From the NCBI GenBank assembly GCA_030762935.1, contig CM060900.1:391209632-391273631 (forward strand): a stretch of 64,000 nt of DNA, in the 5' to 3' direction. The first letter of the stretch is position 1, and every line of letters begins with the position of its first letter. Position numbers and translations under genes: made by a program. The DNA is from Hymenopus coronatus (taxonomy: Eukaryota > Arthropoda > Insecta > Mantodea > Hymenopodidae). Below, piece by piece: positions 23,060 through 34,124 of this stretch. The notes under the pieces are model-generated. The model saw only the letters and a program-made list of their open reading frames with translations. It made no database searches and was not told the DNA's origin.

Positions 23060-23956
23060 CAGGGTTACTACAAAAGAAATAGACAAATTCAACTGCCTGT
23101 AAAACAAAAACTATTAGAGATAGCAACCTAATTATTTTGGAGGTATGTTGAGAAACTTTCATAGTTTCGTTGGTTACTATTGGTAACGCTTTAGTGTTTT
23201 TTTTTTTTTTTTTTTTTTTTTGCAGAAGCTGAAATGGCGGAAAATCCTATGGAAAAGACATATTACGTGTTGGAATTTGCTAGAACGCAATCACCAACTG
23301 TTGTCCAACGACATTTTAGAACACGTTACCACAAAACGCCACCGACTAGACAGTCAATCTGCGACTGGTATAGAAAATTCGAGACAGCGGGATGTTTGTG
23401 CAAAGGGAAGAGCTCGGGAAGACCAAGAGTTTCGGAAGAAAACGTTGAACGTGTTCGTTCTGCCTACATAAGAAGCCCACAGAAATCGACATCTAGGGCA
23501 AGCATGCAATTACAAATTCCACAGCAAACTGTATGGAAAATCTTGCGGAAGCGACTGCACATGATGCCTTACATATTACAGATGTTGCAGTTTCTGAGTG
23601 AAGAAGATAAGGTCATACGGCGTGACTTTTGCATCGACATGTTGCGACATGATGAAAACGATGCTGGTTTTTGTGAGCGCATCATTTCATTTTTGTGGTA
23701 ACGTGTTCTAAAATGTCGTTGGACAACAGTTGCTGATTGCGTTCTAGCAAATTCCAACACGCAATATGCCTTTTCCACAGGATTTTCCGCCATTTCAGCT
23801 TCTGCAACAACAAACAAAACACTACAGAATTACCAATAGTAACAAACGAAACTTTGAGGGTTTCTCAACATACCTCCAAAATAATTAGGTTGCTATCTGT
23901 AATAGCTTTTGTTTTACAGGTAGTTGAAGTTGTCTATTTCTTTTATAGTAACCATG
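23060..23956 (+). mobile_element. Fold-back element made from a DUF4817-type DNA transposon
   Basis: Two long inverted arms, 23060-23336 (277 bp) and 23691-23956 (266 bp), flank a 354-bp core. The outer ends are CAGGGTTACTA and, on the other strand, CATGGTTACTA. Each is flanked by TA (23058-23059 and 23957-23958), the target duplication of Tc1/mariner-type transposition. Both arms contain the same transposase 5' end, including the start codon and first 34 or so codons. The right end is therefore an inverted second copy of the left end that replaced the catalytic half of the gene. The left arm has a long T run where the right arm has a mixed TTTG/TTG tract. Confidence 0.9.
23234..23701 (+). 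pseudogene. Truncated DUF4817-type transposase, 155 codons
   Basis: The protein starts MAENPMEKTYYVLEFARTQS and contains VVQRHFRTRYHK, SICDWYRKFETAG, GRPRVSEENVERVRSAY, PQKSTSRASMQLQIPQQTVW and KLHMMP-like LHMMPYILQ, then RRDFCIDMLRHDEND. This is the paired helix-turn-helix DNA-binding half (DUF4817 family, common in insect and spider repeats). It ends in the right inverted arm after CERIISF, just where an intact protein would enter the first catalytic Asp region, so it can bind DNA at most. A TTTTTGCAG just upstream of the ATG resembles a splice acceptor. Confidence 0.85.
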
Positions 23957-23959
23957 TAT

Positions 23960-24499
23960 AGCACCTGTATACCGAAGGCAAACTCCTATGATGCACTGTA
24001 AATATGTAAAGTATGACTTTCCGAGATATCTTAGCTGTAGAATTCTTGAAATTGTTATATTTTGATAATCTTATTTTTGTGGATCATTTCAGAATGTATA
24101 TTATGGGTAAAATTTTAACTGTAACATAAAAAATATGAAATTTTAAGTATGTGGTTTCATTGAGACGAAGACTGAAATATGTATTTTATGTCTATAGGTT
24201 CATTAAATGCAGAATGGCCTTGTAGAGACAGTAGTTGACTTTCCAAAGATCCGACGCCAACCATTGTGGCTGTACATGTTTAGTGGCAAGTAAGTGTACT
24301 GTATTAACCCTCTCAGAAAATGCATAATCGACTATATATCAATTAATGCTTACGAAGAAGTATGCTATTTATCCCCCAAAATACATTTGTCGTAGATATA
24401 GGTTTCTAAGATTTAGCAAAATACTCGGAATAATGAATTCCGAAGTGGGGGACTTAAATTCTTTTGAGGGGAGAAGAAAACAAAGACTTTGAAGCTCAA

Positions 24500-24553
<54 letters not shown>

Positions 24554-24710
24554 GCTCGTGTGTACATATTGTAATGCAAAATCCTGCCGGATTCATCTTT
24601 GGATATGTTATATGTATGTGGAGCATACTTTTTGGGGAGTGTTTAAAGCCCACTTTTACTACTGTGGCACCGCAGACGAAGTGGTACAGCAGATATGTAT
24701 ATCTTTACAT
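23960..24710. repeat. Left part of a degenerate tandem array (about 370-bp units)
   Basis: Shared landmarks with 29.2-30.0 kb are: TTTCAGAAT or GCAGAATGG, a GTAAGT-like start at about 24290, TATGCTATTTAT, AATACATTTGTCG, TAAGATTTAGCAA, GGAATAATGAAT and GGGGGACTTAAATTC at about 24445. The array is split by the Jockey element. A pure (ATT)n run lies within this part. Divergence is high, so unit edges are approximate. Confidence 0.55.
24497..24554. repeat. (ATT)n microsatellite
   Basis: About 19 ATT units. It produces a spurious poly-leucine reading frame. Confidence 0.95.
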
Positions 24711-24954
24711 AAGTCAAAGGTAGGATAGGAGGCGGTGAGCACGGCTTTTAATAGTATTATTTCTGTGTTATTAAAAAGTGCAATATTTCACAACCAGCTA
24801 AACCTGTAAGTAATTTCGCTTATAGAAGTTTTCCCCAAACCTTTAACAAGCAGTGTAAATGTTAGGAATTCCATGCGTTGTACATAACGCATTATTTATT
24901 ATATATTTAATTTCATTTGGTTAGCTCTCTTCAGAATTGCCTTTTGTTAAAGAA

Positions 24955-25020
24955 GCAGATCGTCAGTTGTCTGCAAAGCAGATCGTCATTTGTCTGCAAA
25001 GCAGACTGTCTTTTTTCTGG
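24955..25020 (+). repeat. Three tandem 23-bp repeats in the Jockey 5' UTR
   Basis: Units start at 24955, 24978 and 25001. The first two read GCAGATCGTCA(G/T)TTGTCTGC plus AAA; the third has diverged after GCAGACTGTC. They end just upstream of the ORF1 ATG. Repeated 5' UTR units in non-LTR elements often carry promoter activity, but that is only inference here. Confidence 0.85.
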
Positions 25021-25031
25021 TTGCCAACACC

Positions 25032-26327
25032 ATGCAATCTAATCAACAAGAACAAACATTCTCAGATTCACATTCTATTAATCCTGTGGAAATTTCTACT
25101 ACATCTCGTTCAATCTTACAAACACCCAAGTTAGTTCAAAAACGCCCGCTTGAAGATCTCAATCAAGGTAACGCCTCCATGTCAAGTGACGGGTTTGTCA
25201 CTCCTAACAAAAAGCATATAACTTCAGCCTCAGCTGTAAACTCTAAATATATTGTGGACTTAACCTCCATACACAATAAATTTTCCCCTTTGGAAACAAT
25301 GGAGGAAGCTAACGACACAGTCGCTGAAGTAAATTTTACTACAGCCTCTAAAACCAGGATCCCACCCATTTTTCTCCATGAAGTGAACAACTACCAGCAG
25401 ATTATCCGCGACATAGGTACTATTGTAAAAGATGACTACTCAACACAACAGCAAAATAAAGTCCTTAAAATAAATAAAACTTCAGTCAATGACTTCCGAG
25501 CCCTTACAAAATTCCTGGAAGAATCAAAGCTCCCTTTTCACACCTTCCGTGATCCAAATTTCAAAAGACTTGAAGTTATCTTGAGAAATGTTCCCTACTC
25601 TCTTACAAACGACGACATAACCACAGAATTAACCACTCTGAAGTTAACAGTGATAAAAGTTACAAGACTCTTTTACAAAGATCGACAACCTATGCCGTTA
25701 TGCGCTGTTGAATTAGAAAACAATGAACAAGGAAAGAAGATCTTTGAAGTCAAACAAATTCACCATGCTTTAATAAAAGTTGAATACCGTAAGAAACCCA
25801 CAAGCATCCCACAATGCACACGATGCCAGCGCTATGGGCATACTAAAAACTTCTGTCGACTTGCACCTCGATGTGTAAAGTGTCCCTCTAACCATCATTT
25901 CTCTGAATGCCCAAAACACAAAGATACTCAGCCCTCCTGCGTGAACTGCGGAGAAGCTCATCCGGCAAATTTTAGAGGTTGTCGTATTTACTTGGAATTA
26001 AAAAATAAATCCAATGCAACTGTAACCGAACCCGTAAAAACACCTACACCACCAAAGCTAAACCTGGAGAATTTTCCAAAGCTGACACCAACTTCTTCTT
26101 GTTCTGCTCCTGAAACTCCTCAGTGGCCACGCTCAGTTCCTCCAGAAGATAAAAGTTACCGACATTCCACTAAGCAAGCATTTGCACAAAATTCTTCTTC
26201 TGCTTCTTCCTCCGATGACACTGGAAACCTTATTCAGCTAGCTATTAATTTTCTAGCACCATATCTACCAAAAATCAAATCCTTTTTATTACAGCTTTTT
26301 GCAAGTTTGTTTGCTAATGGCCACTAA
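25032..26327 (+). CDS. Jockey ORF1, Gag-like RNA-binding protein (431 aa)
   Basis: ORF1 proteins of Jockey elements package the element RNA and escort it to the target. The reading frame is open from the ATG at 25032 to TAA at 26325-26327. About residues 135-255 form the region that precedes the knuckles in Jockey ORF1 (pre-C2HC domain, with RNVPYSLTNDDI and VELENNEQGKKIFEV). Three CCHC knuckles follow at about residues 257-318: CTRCQRYGHTKNFC, CVKCPSNHHFSEC and CVNCGEAHPANFRGC. The C-terminus is serine/proline-rich and ends in a hydrophobic stretch. I chose the ATG at 25032 because the in-frame sequence before it is the 5' UTR repeat. The ORF appears intact. Confidence 0.85.
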   Translation: MQSNQQEQTFSDSHSINPVEISTTSRSILQTPKLVQKRPLEDLNQGNASMSSDGFVTPNKKHITSASAVNSKYIVDLTSIHNKFSPLETMEEANDTVAEVNFTTASKTRIPPIFLHEVNNYQQIIRDIGTIVKDDYSTQQQNKVLKINKTSVNDFRALTKFLEESKLPFHTFRDPNFKRLEVILRNVPYSLTNDDITTELTTLKLTVIKVTRLFYKDRQPMPLCAVELENNEQGKKIFEVKQIHHALIKVEYRKKPTSIPQCTRCQRYGHTKNFCRLAPRCVKCPSNHHFSECPKHKDTQPSCVNCGEAHPANFRGCRIYLELKNKSNATVTEPVKTPTPPKLNLENFPKLTPTSSCSAPETPQWPRSVPPEDKSYRHSTKQAFAQNSSSASSSDDTGNLIQLAINFLAPYLPKIKSFLLQLFASLFANGH

Positions 26328-29039
26328 AAATCAAGTATATACATTCTCTCAACTAACTATACTAAACTGGAACGCTAACGGAATCAAAGCCAAGCGGGAA
26401 GTCTTTCTGGAATTCATCTCAAGACACAACGTCGCAGTAGCTTGCGTCACTGAGACTCATCTAGCACCACAGGAAAAGTTTTCAGTACCTGGTTATGCAG
26501 CGTATAGGTCCGATCGCGAAGCTCTCGTCGCCTCGGGTGGAGTGGCCATCTTCATTCGAAAGGAAATACACCACTACTCGGTTCTACTACCCCAACTAAC
26601 TAGCCTCGAAGCTTGCGCAGTTCAAATATCCATGCAAAACTCCACTAAAACGACAATCTCAGCATACAAGCCACCAGGACTCTGCCTCAATGACCAGGAT
26701 ATTACTACTACATTCTCTGACACAGTGCCAACCCTTCTCGTGGGAGATCTAAATAGTAAGCATGAAACATGGGGATGCCGTGTGACAACTCCAAACGGAA
26801 GACGACTATTAACAGCAGCTGAACGCAATGCAGTTAACATCTTAGCCCCACCTGGTCCTACTTTCTTTAGGCAAAATGCAGCACCTGACATACTAGACAT
26901 AGTACTTTACAAAAATGTATTAGGCTTTCCCACCATGGCTGTTCTACCTGAAAGGGACTCCGACCACTCCCCAGTCTTGATATCATTTGACAACAATCTG
27001 ATTTTACGTCCACAGTCCACTAGGAGACTCAGTAGAGGTTTCATATATTGGGAAACCTTCCAACATGTAATTGATAACGAGCTAAAACCTGCGTGCAACC
27101 TGAAAAGTCCCAGTGATGCAGAAGCAGCAATTCTTGAGTTCACAAAAATCATAACTTCAGCCATAGACAAATCCACAGCTCCAGCTAGACCTCAGCAACA
27201 AAGAAAACCCTATCACGAAACTTTGCCCTCTAACATCAAATCTCTCTTGAAAGAAAAACACAAAATGCGCCGGCTTTGGCAGAAGTACAGAGAAACCTGG
27301 CAACTTCATCGCTTGAACCAACTCACAAGAAAGGTAAAAAAACAAATGGATGAGTACCGGTACTCGACTTACCAACGGCACCTCTCCAGCATTTCACCAG
27401 AAGATTCATCCTTGTGGAAAGAAACCAAAAGAATATTAAAACAACCGACGCTTATTCCACCCTTAATACAAGATGGCAAACACTACATAACCGACTTTGA
27501 GAAGTCGGAACTATTCGCAAATACTCTACAATGTATCTTCAGCCCAAACCCAGTGATAAACGAAGAATTCAACCACGAAATTGAACGTTTTCCTGGTTCT
27601 TATACCACTGCTCCACTTCCCATTGACTTCATTTCGCCAATAGAAATCTTGTTCATAATCCAGCAACTACCAGCAAGAAAATCGCCTGGTCATGACCTAA
27701 TTCCAAATTTTGTATTAAAACATCTGACTCGCAAAGCACTTGCTATTCTAGCCTCACTCTTCAATAGTTTGATACGTATGGGCTACTTCCCCAGAATATG
27801 GAAACATGCCATAAGTATTGTTATTCATAAACCTGGGAAAAGCTCCTCAGACCCAAACAATTATCGTCCTATAAGTCTGCTACCAACTCTGTCCAAAGTG
27901 TATGAAAAGATTATACTGAAGCGTTTAACAAAATTTCTCAATGAAGCATCACTATTACGTCCCTTTTAATTCGGTTTTCGTCGTAAACATTCAACCACCC
28001 ATCAAATTCTCCGGATTACAGAGCAAGTGGCACAAGGCTTCGAGAAGAAAGAACACACAACTGCAGCTTTCCTTGACTTCACTCAGGCATTCGACAGGGT
28101 TTGGCATCAGGGTCTTCTATACAAACTGTTCATCAACGGCATTCCAGACTACCTCTATAAAATAATTTCCTCCTTTCTGTCACAACGAACATTCTCAGTC
28201 CGCGTAGGTAGTTGTCACTCTTCTACAAAACCTATAACAGCCGGAGTTCCTCAAGGATCTATCCTGGGACCAGTTCTGTTCAACCTGTACACCTCTTATA
28301 TGCCTGCAACGCCTACAGCTCAAAGCGCTATGTATGCGGACGATACTGCAATCTTCTCAACACATCGCAATATCCACACCGCCAGAAATCACCTTCAAAA
28401 GGCCTTAAACTTAATTATTCCCTGGCTAGACAACTGGCGTATTTCGCTCAACCAGCAAAAATGTGAAGCAATGGTCTTTACACTATGCAGACAAAACTAT
28501 CCACAACCAGTAACGCTCCCAGCGAAACAGATACCCTGGAAAACTAATACAGAAACAGTGAAATATCTCGGTGTACGCCTGGATCGACGACTCACATGGA
28601 AACCACATATAAGCAACAAACTTAAACTAGCCCGAGCAAGACTGGCAAAACTCTACCCCCTCCTCAACAAAAGATCTTCACTCAAACTAAAAAACTGCAC
28701 ACTACTTTACACGACTCTATTAAGACCACTGCTACTATACGCTTGTCCAGTTTGGGGGGATCTAGTCCTTCTGAAATCAAACGTATCCAGACATTCCAAA
28801 ACAAAATATTGCGAATCTCAACGAATGCACCATGGTTTGTCAGAAATAGTCAACTACATAGAGAAACTGGGATCAGCATCATTCAACAGTCAATTTCTTC
28901 ACAAGCCGAACAGTTTTACAGCAAGCTAAAAGACGTCTCAGGAGCCATTCACTATTCTCTTGGCAGAAAATCTAGCTATCCAACTCGCATCAAGGGTCGC
29001 CTACCACTGGACCAGCTCTCACAGCAAGACTTTCTGTAA
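26317..29039 (+). pseudogene. Jockey ORF2, endonuclease-reverse transcriptase, two lesions
   Basis: ORF2 nicks the target and copies the element RNA there. It starts at ATG 26317, overlapping ORF1 by 11 nt in another frame. An AP-type endonuclease occupies about residues 7-225 (NWNANGIKAKR, TETHLAP, VGDLNSKHETWGC, ERDSDHSPVL). The RT follows with ARKSPGHDLIPN, NYRPISLLPTLSKVYE, FLDFTQAFDRVWHQ, GVPQGSILGPVLFNLY, MYADDTAIF (catalytic YADD) and KYLGVRLDRRLTWKPH. A single TAA at 27967-27969 interrupts the block between LLRPF and FGFRRKHS, where Gln is usual (CAA to TAA fits). A shift in the six-G run near 28754-28759 moves the tail (EIKRIQTFQNKILRIS, to TAA at 29039) into another frame. Confidence 0.9.
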
Positions 29040-29172
29040 AATAAAAACAAAAAAATGTACCTACTTATGAGGGGCCCAATGGGGCTTACCTCATTTCAAT
29101 GTTGTTCAGTATCATGCATGTAAATAATGTCTTAAATGAATGATCTGTAGAGCGCATATGCGCTGATCGATC

Positions 29173-29192
29173 AATAAATCATTAAAAAAAAA
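29173..29192 (+). promoter_or_regulatory. Polyadenylation signal and A tail of the Jockey element
   Basis: AATAAA at 29173-29178 is followed about 5 nt later by a run of A, marking the 3' end of the retrotransposed RNA. Confidence 0.75.
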
Positions 29193-29197
29193 ATAAT

Positions 29198-30010
29198 AAG
29201 TCAAGTCGTAAATGTAACCCTTAAGCTCTGCAGCAACTATGCACTCTCATTCATAAAAATGCTGATTTACTACGATGCTATTATTTGTCAATAAATATAT
29301 TGATGGTAGACATAAGTTGCTTAGATTAAGAAACCACATTAATATTCATAGTAAGGGGACTTAAATTCTGTTTGGAAAACATGCATCAGTCAAATATCAA
29401 AATAACATTACCACAATTGGTGTGTGCACATTATAACGTAGAATCGTGGCGAGTCCATGGCATATGACGCAAAAAGAAAAACTAACATGGTAGAAATGTT
29501 AGACGTGTAATGACAATTTTATTTCAGAATAGGGGAGCAGGAGATTGTGAATACTATATGAAAGCATTGTCAGGTAAGTTTACCCTCCAGTCTCCTGACC
29601 AAATTGATTCACTCCTGACTATATGTTTTTAGAGACGCTATTTGCTTGTCAATAAATATACTGACCGCGCACAGAATTTCTTTAGATTAAGCAAGCCTTA
29701 TATCGGAATAAGTAAACGGGGACCCTTGGTATTTTTGTGTGAGACCATTTATAACTTAGGATACAACAGTTTTCATGTTATAAATTCGACATATTTAAAA
29801 TACTGAGTAACTGTATTCCTTGATATCTGGAGCAACACGATTCTTACTTTGCCTAAATATTTACTTATGCTGATTAAGAATGATGCTGTCTGTTCCCCAA
29901 TATATTTGTAACACAAAAGAAGCTACTTTAGTTAAGCAAGTCCTATGTCCGGATAATGAATATCAAATATGTTGAATTTCCTGCGAGGGGGACAGGGGCC
30001 TAACTTGAAA
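29198..30010. repeat. Right part of the degenerate tandem array (about 370-bp units)
   Basis: Three further units are visible, starting near 29205, 29573 and 29810. Landmarks repeat in order: a GTAA start, GATGCT(A/G)T, TTGTCAATAAATATA(T/C)TGA, TTAGATTAAG(C)AA, GGAATAA or GGATAATGAAT, and GGGGAC (29354, 29707, 29990). The last unit is shortened. The right edge meets the (AAT)n tail of the next element. Confidence 0.65.
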
Positions 30011-30046
30011 TTTCAGAAAATATTATCCATTTTATTTTGTGGTTAC

Positions 30047-30049
<3 letters not shown>

Positions 30050-30109
<60 letters not shown>
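30050..30109. repeat. (AAT)n microsatellite, tail of the CR1-group element
   Basis: About 20 AAT units immediately after the element's polyadenylation-like signal on the minus strand. Confidence 0.9.
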
Positions 30110-30110
<1 letters not shown>

Positions 30111-30305
30111 TCTTTATTGCCTGTATACTTGAGGATACAAGTTATAAGCATGGTCAGTCAGTATTACATTATAAGTATTACAGTATAATTATTAGTTACA
30201 AAGCTATTTCATACAAACACACTTTCTCTCTCACACTCACACAAGTAATCATTTGCCATACGCACTCGCTCGCTCACTCACTCACTCACACACACACACC
30301 TCAGA

Positions 30306-31965
30306 TCAGAGTTCATCGGGTCTGTACAGAGGTTTGTTAACAAGGTACTTCTTTAGCTTAGCTTTAAAAGATTTAATTTGTAGAGTTTTAAATTCTATTG
30401 GGAGTTTATTATACAAAGTTGCTCCTATATTCATTGGATCTTTGTCAGAAAACTTTTTTGTATGTACAGATCTATATATATAAATTACTCTGACTTCTAG
30501 TACTGTGCTTGTGCACCTCACAATGTCTTGTGATGTCTTTAGATCCATGTATTAGGAGTAGTACACGATATACATACAGTGATACAACAGTGTGAATTTA
30601 ATTTTTTATAAATAACTCTCTGCATGGGTGGTCAGGTCTTACATTTGAAATTATCCTTATACACTTTTTTTGCAGTGTCAACACCCTATTCATATGCACT
30701 GCTGCAGCACCACCCCAGAGTTCTATACCATACAGTAAATGAGGATATATTACACCATAGTAAATTGTGCGTAATATACTTGGGATTTTATGTCTAGAAA
30801 AATATCTTAACAAATATCCTCCTTTACTAATTTTATTACAGACGTGTTCAATATGTCTGTCCCATGTTAGATGTTTGTCGGATATTATGCCCAGAAAAGA
30901 GGTCTGATCGCTTTCAACAATATGTTCGTTACCTACTTTGGTTTTTAACTGCTCACTTTGTCTTTGGGAAATTGCAAAATTTAATATTTTAGTCTTACTT
31001 GTATTACATCCTAAGTTGTTGGAGTTGAAATAGTTCAGTAGCTGGGTTGTATCCACTTTTATTTTTGCAGCAAGATCAACTATAGAAGTGTGCCAATATA
31101 ACACAGTTGTGTCATCAGCATAAGACAACAATTTTGAGTTTGAAATACAAGGAATATCGTTAATATATAGTATAAAAAGTAGAGGCCCAAGCACCGAACC
31201 CTGTGGGACTCCATATTGCACAATTTCCTCCTTAGACTTATGCATGCGTTTACAATTACCCTTATAACTTGGAATTTCTATGCACTGCCCTCGATCAGTT
31301 AGATAGGATGATATTAACTGTTCTGCCAATCTCCTTATTCCATAGTTGTTCAACTTCAGCAGTAATATTTTGTGGTCAACGCAATCAAAAGCTTTTGTAA
31401 GGTCAAGGAAAACACCAGCTACTTTATTCCTATCTTCTAGTCTAGTTATAATATCTCCAAGAAATTCAGTTGTGGGAGTAACAGTTGAGCGGTTCTTTCG
31501 AAAACCATGCTGTGTAGGTCTAACAACGTTATTTTCAGCTAGAAACTTGTTTATCCTAACTAGTAGTATTTTTTCAAACAGCTTGGCTAATGTGGACGTT
31601 AACGTTATTGGGCGATAGTTTGTTACTTGGGTTTTGTCTCCTTTTTTAAATATAGGGCGCACTATACTTGTCTTCAAACAGTTTGGAAACTCCCCCTTTG
31701 CTATAGAGTAATTTATAAAATGTACCAATGGCATAGTTATTTCTTTTTTACATTGTTTTAAACATTTAGGTGTTATTTCATCCCAACCACTAGATTGTTT
31801 ATTATCGAATGTATTAATAATTTCTATTACTTCCTTTTCATCAGTTGGTTTTAAGTATATACTACCCCTTATGCTTTGTGCTTTATTGCCAATTGGCAAA
31901 ACCTTGTTTGCTTTGGGAGTTTTTGCTGCTGTAACATTTAAAAAGTGTTCATTAAAATACTGCAT
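30306..31965 (-). pseudogene. CR1-group reverse transcriptase
   Basis: The frame from 31965 to 30598 is open for 455 codons. Blocks in order are NEHFLNV, NKQSSGWDEITPKCLKQC, NYRPITLTSTLAKLFEKILL, QHGFRKNRSTVTPTTEFL, VFLDLTKAFDCVDHKILL, VPQGSVLGPLLFILYINDIP, LLSYADDTTVLY (catalytic YADD), SFLGIISDKHLTWDRHIEHV and YGIELWGG. After a premature stop at 30598 the C-terminal domain continues in shifted frames to KSFKAKLKKYLVNKPLY near 30.33 kb. A frameshift at about 31960 separates it from the endonuclease frame. The catalytic centre itself looks undamaged. Confidence 0.9.
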
Positions 31966-33341
31966 ATAACATCTGGATTTTTCTCAATTTTCCCATGATT
32001 ATTTATCACAATATTTTCATTCTTTTTTAGTTTTAGTTTTACCTTGTTTATGATGTTCCAGGCACCCGTAGTATTATTATCGCAAGTATCTAATTGGTGT
32101 TTATATTGCAAAGTTTGGATTTCAACTAAATATTTACGGAAATCTTCTTTCAGTTTTTTATACCTATTTTTGTAATGTTCCCATCCTGTTGATTTGTACC
32201 ATTCATATGCATCCTTCATTCTATTTCTCAAACATACTCCCTTAGCATTTAACTTCACCTTGTTACTTTTACAAGCATTCTCCCTTTTTGTAATAATTGG
32301 ACATGCTTCATTAAAATGTATGTTAAATGTTTTGTAAAAACTTTCCCACTTTGCGTTAACTCTTTCCACTGAGTACATCGTCTGCCATGCTTCATGTTCT
32401 AGTGCATATTTGAGTTTAGTAATATTTTCATCATGCGTTTTACAGTAACTAACAAACCCATTTTTTTCATCCATATTGACAGTGATGTTATCTATTTGAA
32501 TGATTTGTGCATAATGGTCTGATAGATGAATGTTACCAACTTCTGATGAGTACCCAGTTTTAATGTTGGTAAATATATGATCAATAATGGTAGACGAGTG
32601 GGATGTAACTCTAGTTGGAGTGTTTATCACATCTTTTAGATCATATGTTTTTAAGCAGTCCATTAAATGTACATATTCCCTATTTCCAGCAGCCGAGTTA
32701 ATATTTATGTCACCTAATACAATCAGATTTACATTGGTCTGCAGTACACTATTTAGTACACCCTCAAAAGATTCAATAAAATGTGTCACTGAGGTGCCTG
32801 GAGATCTGTACACTCCTATAATTACATAGGCACATTCGTCACAACATATCTTAATAGCAGTCAATTCCATGACCATTTCAATACTCATATTACAAATCTT
32901 AGGCATTTCCTTGTATATGACCCCATTTTTAACATAAATACCCACACCCCCACCCTTGTGATTTTTCCTGCAGTATATACTTGCTAGATTATAGTTTTCA
33001 ACTTTGTATATATTTACATTATTTTCCATTAGGCCATGTTCAGTTAGAATTGCTACATGTGGATTAACTTCATTCATAACTAGCTCTATGCTATGTACTT
33101 TATTACTGATGTGTTGTACATTTTGATGCAATAATTTAATCCCCTTTTTGGCATGTAATAACATACTAGCCTGTGGTATCACAAAGGGGCAATTTATATT
33201 AGGAAATATTCCATTTGTTATTGACTTATCTACTTTTGATCTACCGCTGTAATTAAAATCTAGTTTTTTTGGTCCAATATGATGTATCACCCTATTCAGA
33301 AGTCTACCAAATTTCTCAGTTCCCTTTCTGTTTAAATGCAA
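31938..33341 (-). pseudogene. CR1-group AP-type endonuclease region
   Basis: The frame is open from the tail of the SGNH domain to 31938. Endonuclease blocks are LLHQNVQHISNKVHSIELVM (start of the fold), AILTEHGL (catalytic Glu; TEHG rather than the usual TET), GGGVGIYVKNG, VIIGVYRSPG, LIVLGDININS (Asp/Asn) and HLSDHYAQI (catalytic SDH). A lysine-rich spacer then leads to the RT, as usual. The frame ends PDVICSILMNTF at a stop, where one indel would restore the join to the RT. Confidence 0.88.
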
Positions 33342-34124
33342 GCCATCCTACCCAATATCATACTCCCTGATCCACACATTACCATCTACAAATATACAGT
33401 TATTTTGTTGGCATACCCAGTCTAGTGTAGAGTTCACAGCGTCCACATATCGGAAGTCCTGGTCTCTTCTACGCAACACTCCACTAACACACACTTTTGC
33501 CTTAGGATATAGATCCTTTGTCACTGCCACAATGTGGTTCATTTTGTCCATGATTTCCTTTGGGGAACTTGATGAGTCTAAATTATTTGTACCCGAGTGC
33601 AATATTACAATATCCGGGTCATCCCTGTTTTCTTTTAGCTTCCTTTCAAGATGCTGAATTCTGGATCCTGGATAGCAGTATACTATGGCGTCAGCACCTA
33701 TATATTTCCCAACATGTCGCACCATGGAGTCCCCCATAATTATCGCTGTTTTCCTTTCATATAACTCATATAGCTCAGCAGGAGGGGCGTCCTTACCTTC
33801 ACTAGAATCTTCAGATTCCTCTGAAACACTTTTTACTTCACTTTCATTATTTTGGAGGTTAGGTTCTGGCGTATTCTGTTGCAGCGGTAAATATTTATTT
33901 CTTAGCGTAATTTTACTGTTCACTTGCGCCTGTTTACCTTGGATTCTTTTATTAGTAATATTTTTCCTTTCCTGTACAACGGTCCAGTGATTTGGTCCGT
34001 TTTCATTGCTACGTTCCGTAGGCACGTTTTCAAATTTCTGGTCTGCATTTTCCCGTGTGTTTACCAATATTGTTATGTCTTGTATTAAGCTGCAAATTTC
34101 TTCTCTTAACCTATACAAATACAC
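33290..34124 (-). pseudogene. SGNH/GDSL-type hydrolase domain fused ahead of the endonuclease
   Basis: SGNH hydrolases are esterases with a catalytic Ser in GDS, Gly, Asn in GTN, and a C-terminal Asp and His. Here residues appear as IIMGDSMVRHVGKYI (block I), YCYPGSRI (Gly block), VILHSGTNNLD (block III) and, after VDGNVWIREYDIG, DGLHLNRKGTEKF (the DxxH block). The N-terminal 130 residues are polar and serine/glutamate-rich. A TAG at 33348-33350 interrupts the domain just before DGLH; past that stop the frame runs straight into the endonuclease. Esterase domains are known in ORF1 of CR1-like elements. The role proposed for them (membrane or lipid interaction) is unproven. Confidence 0.8.

Larger units (their letters stand above)
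24711..29197 (+). mobile_element. Nearly intact Jockey-clade non-LTR retrotransposon
   Basis: The element has a 5' UTR, ORF1 with three CCHC knuckles, an 11-nt overlapping ORF2 with endonuclease and reverse transcriptase, a 3' UTR, AATAAA at 29173-29178 and a short A run (29184-29192). A candidate 8-bp target duplication TAAGTCAA lies at 24710-24717 and 29197-29204. Both the duplication and the exact 5' end are tentative. Only two disabling lesions are visible, both in ORF2, so this is the youngest large insertion in the window. Confidence 0.85.

Noticed and set aside
24489..24728. Poly-leucine protein
   Set aside because: It is the translation of an (ATT)n microsatellite running into array sequence.
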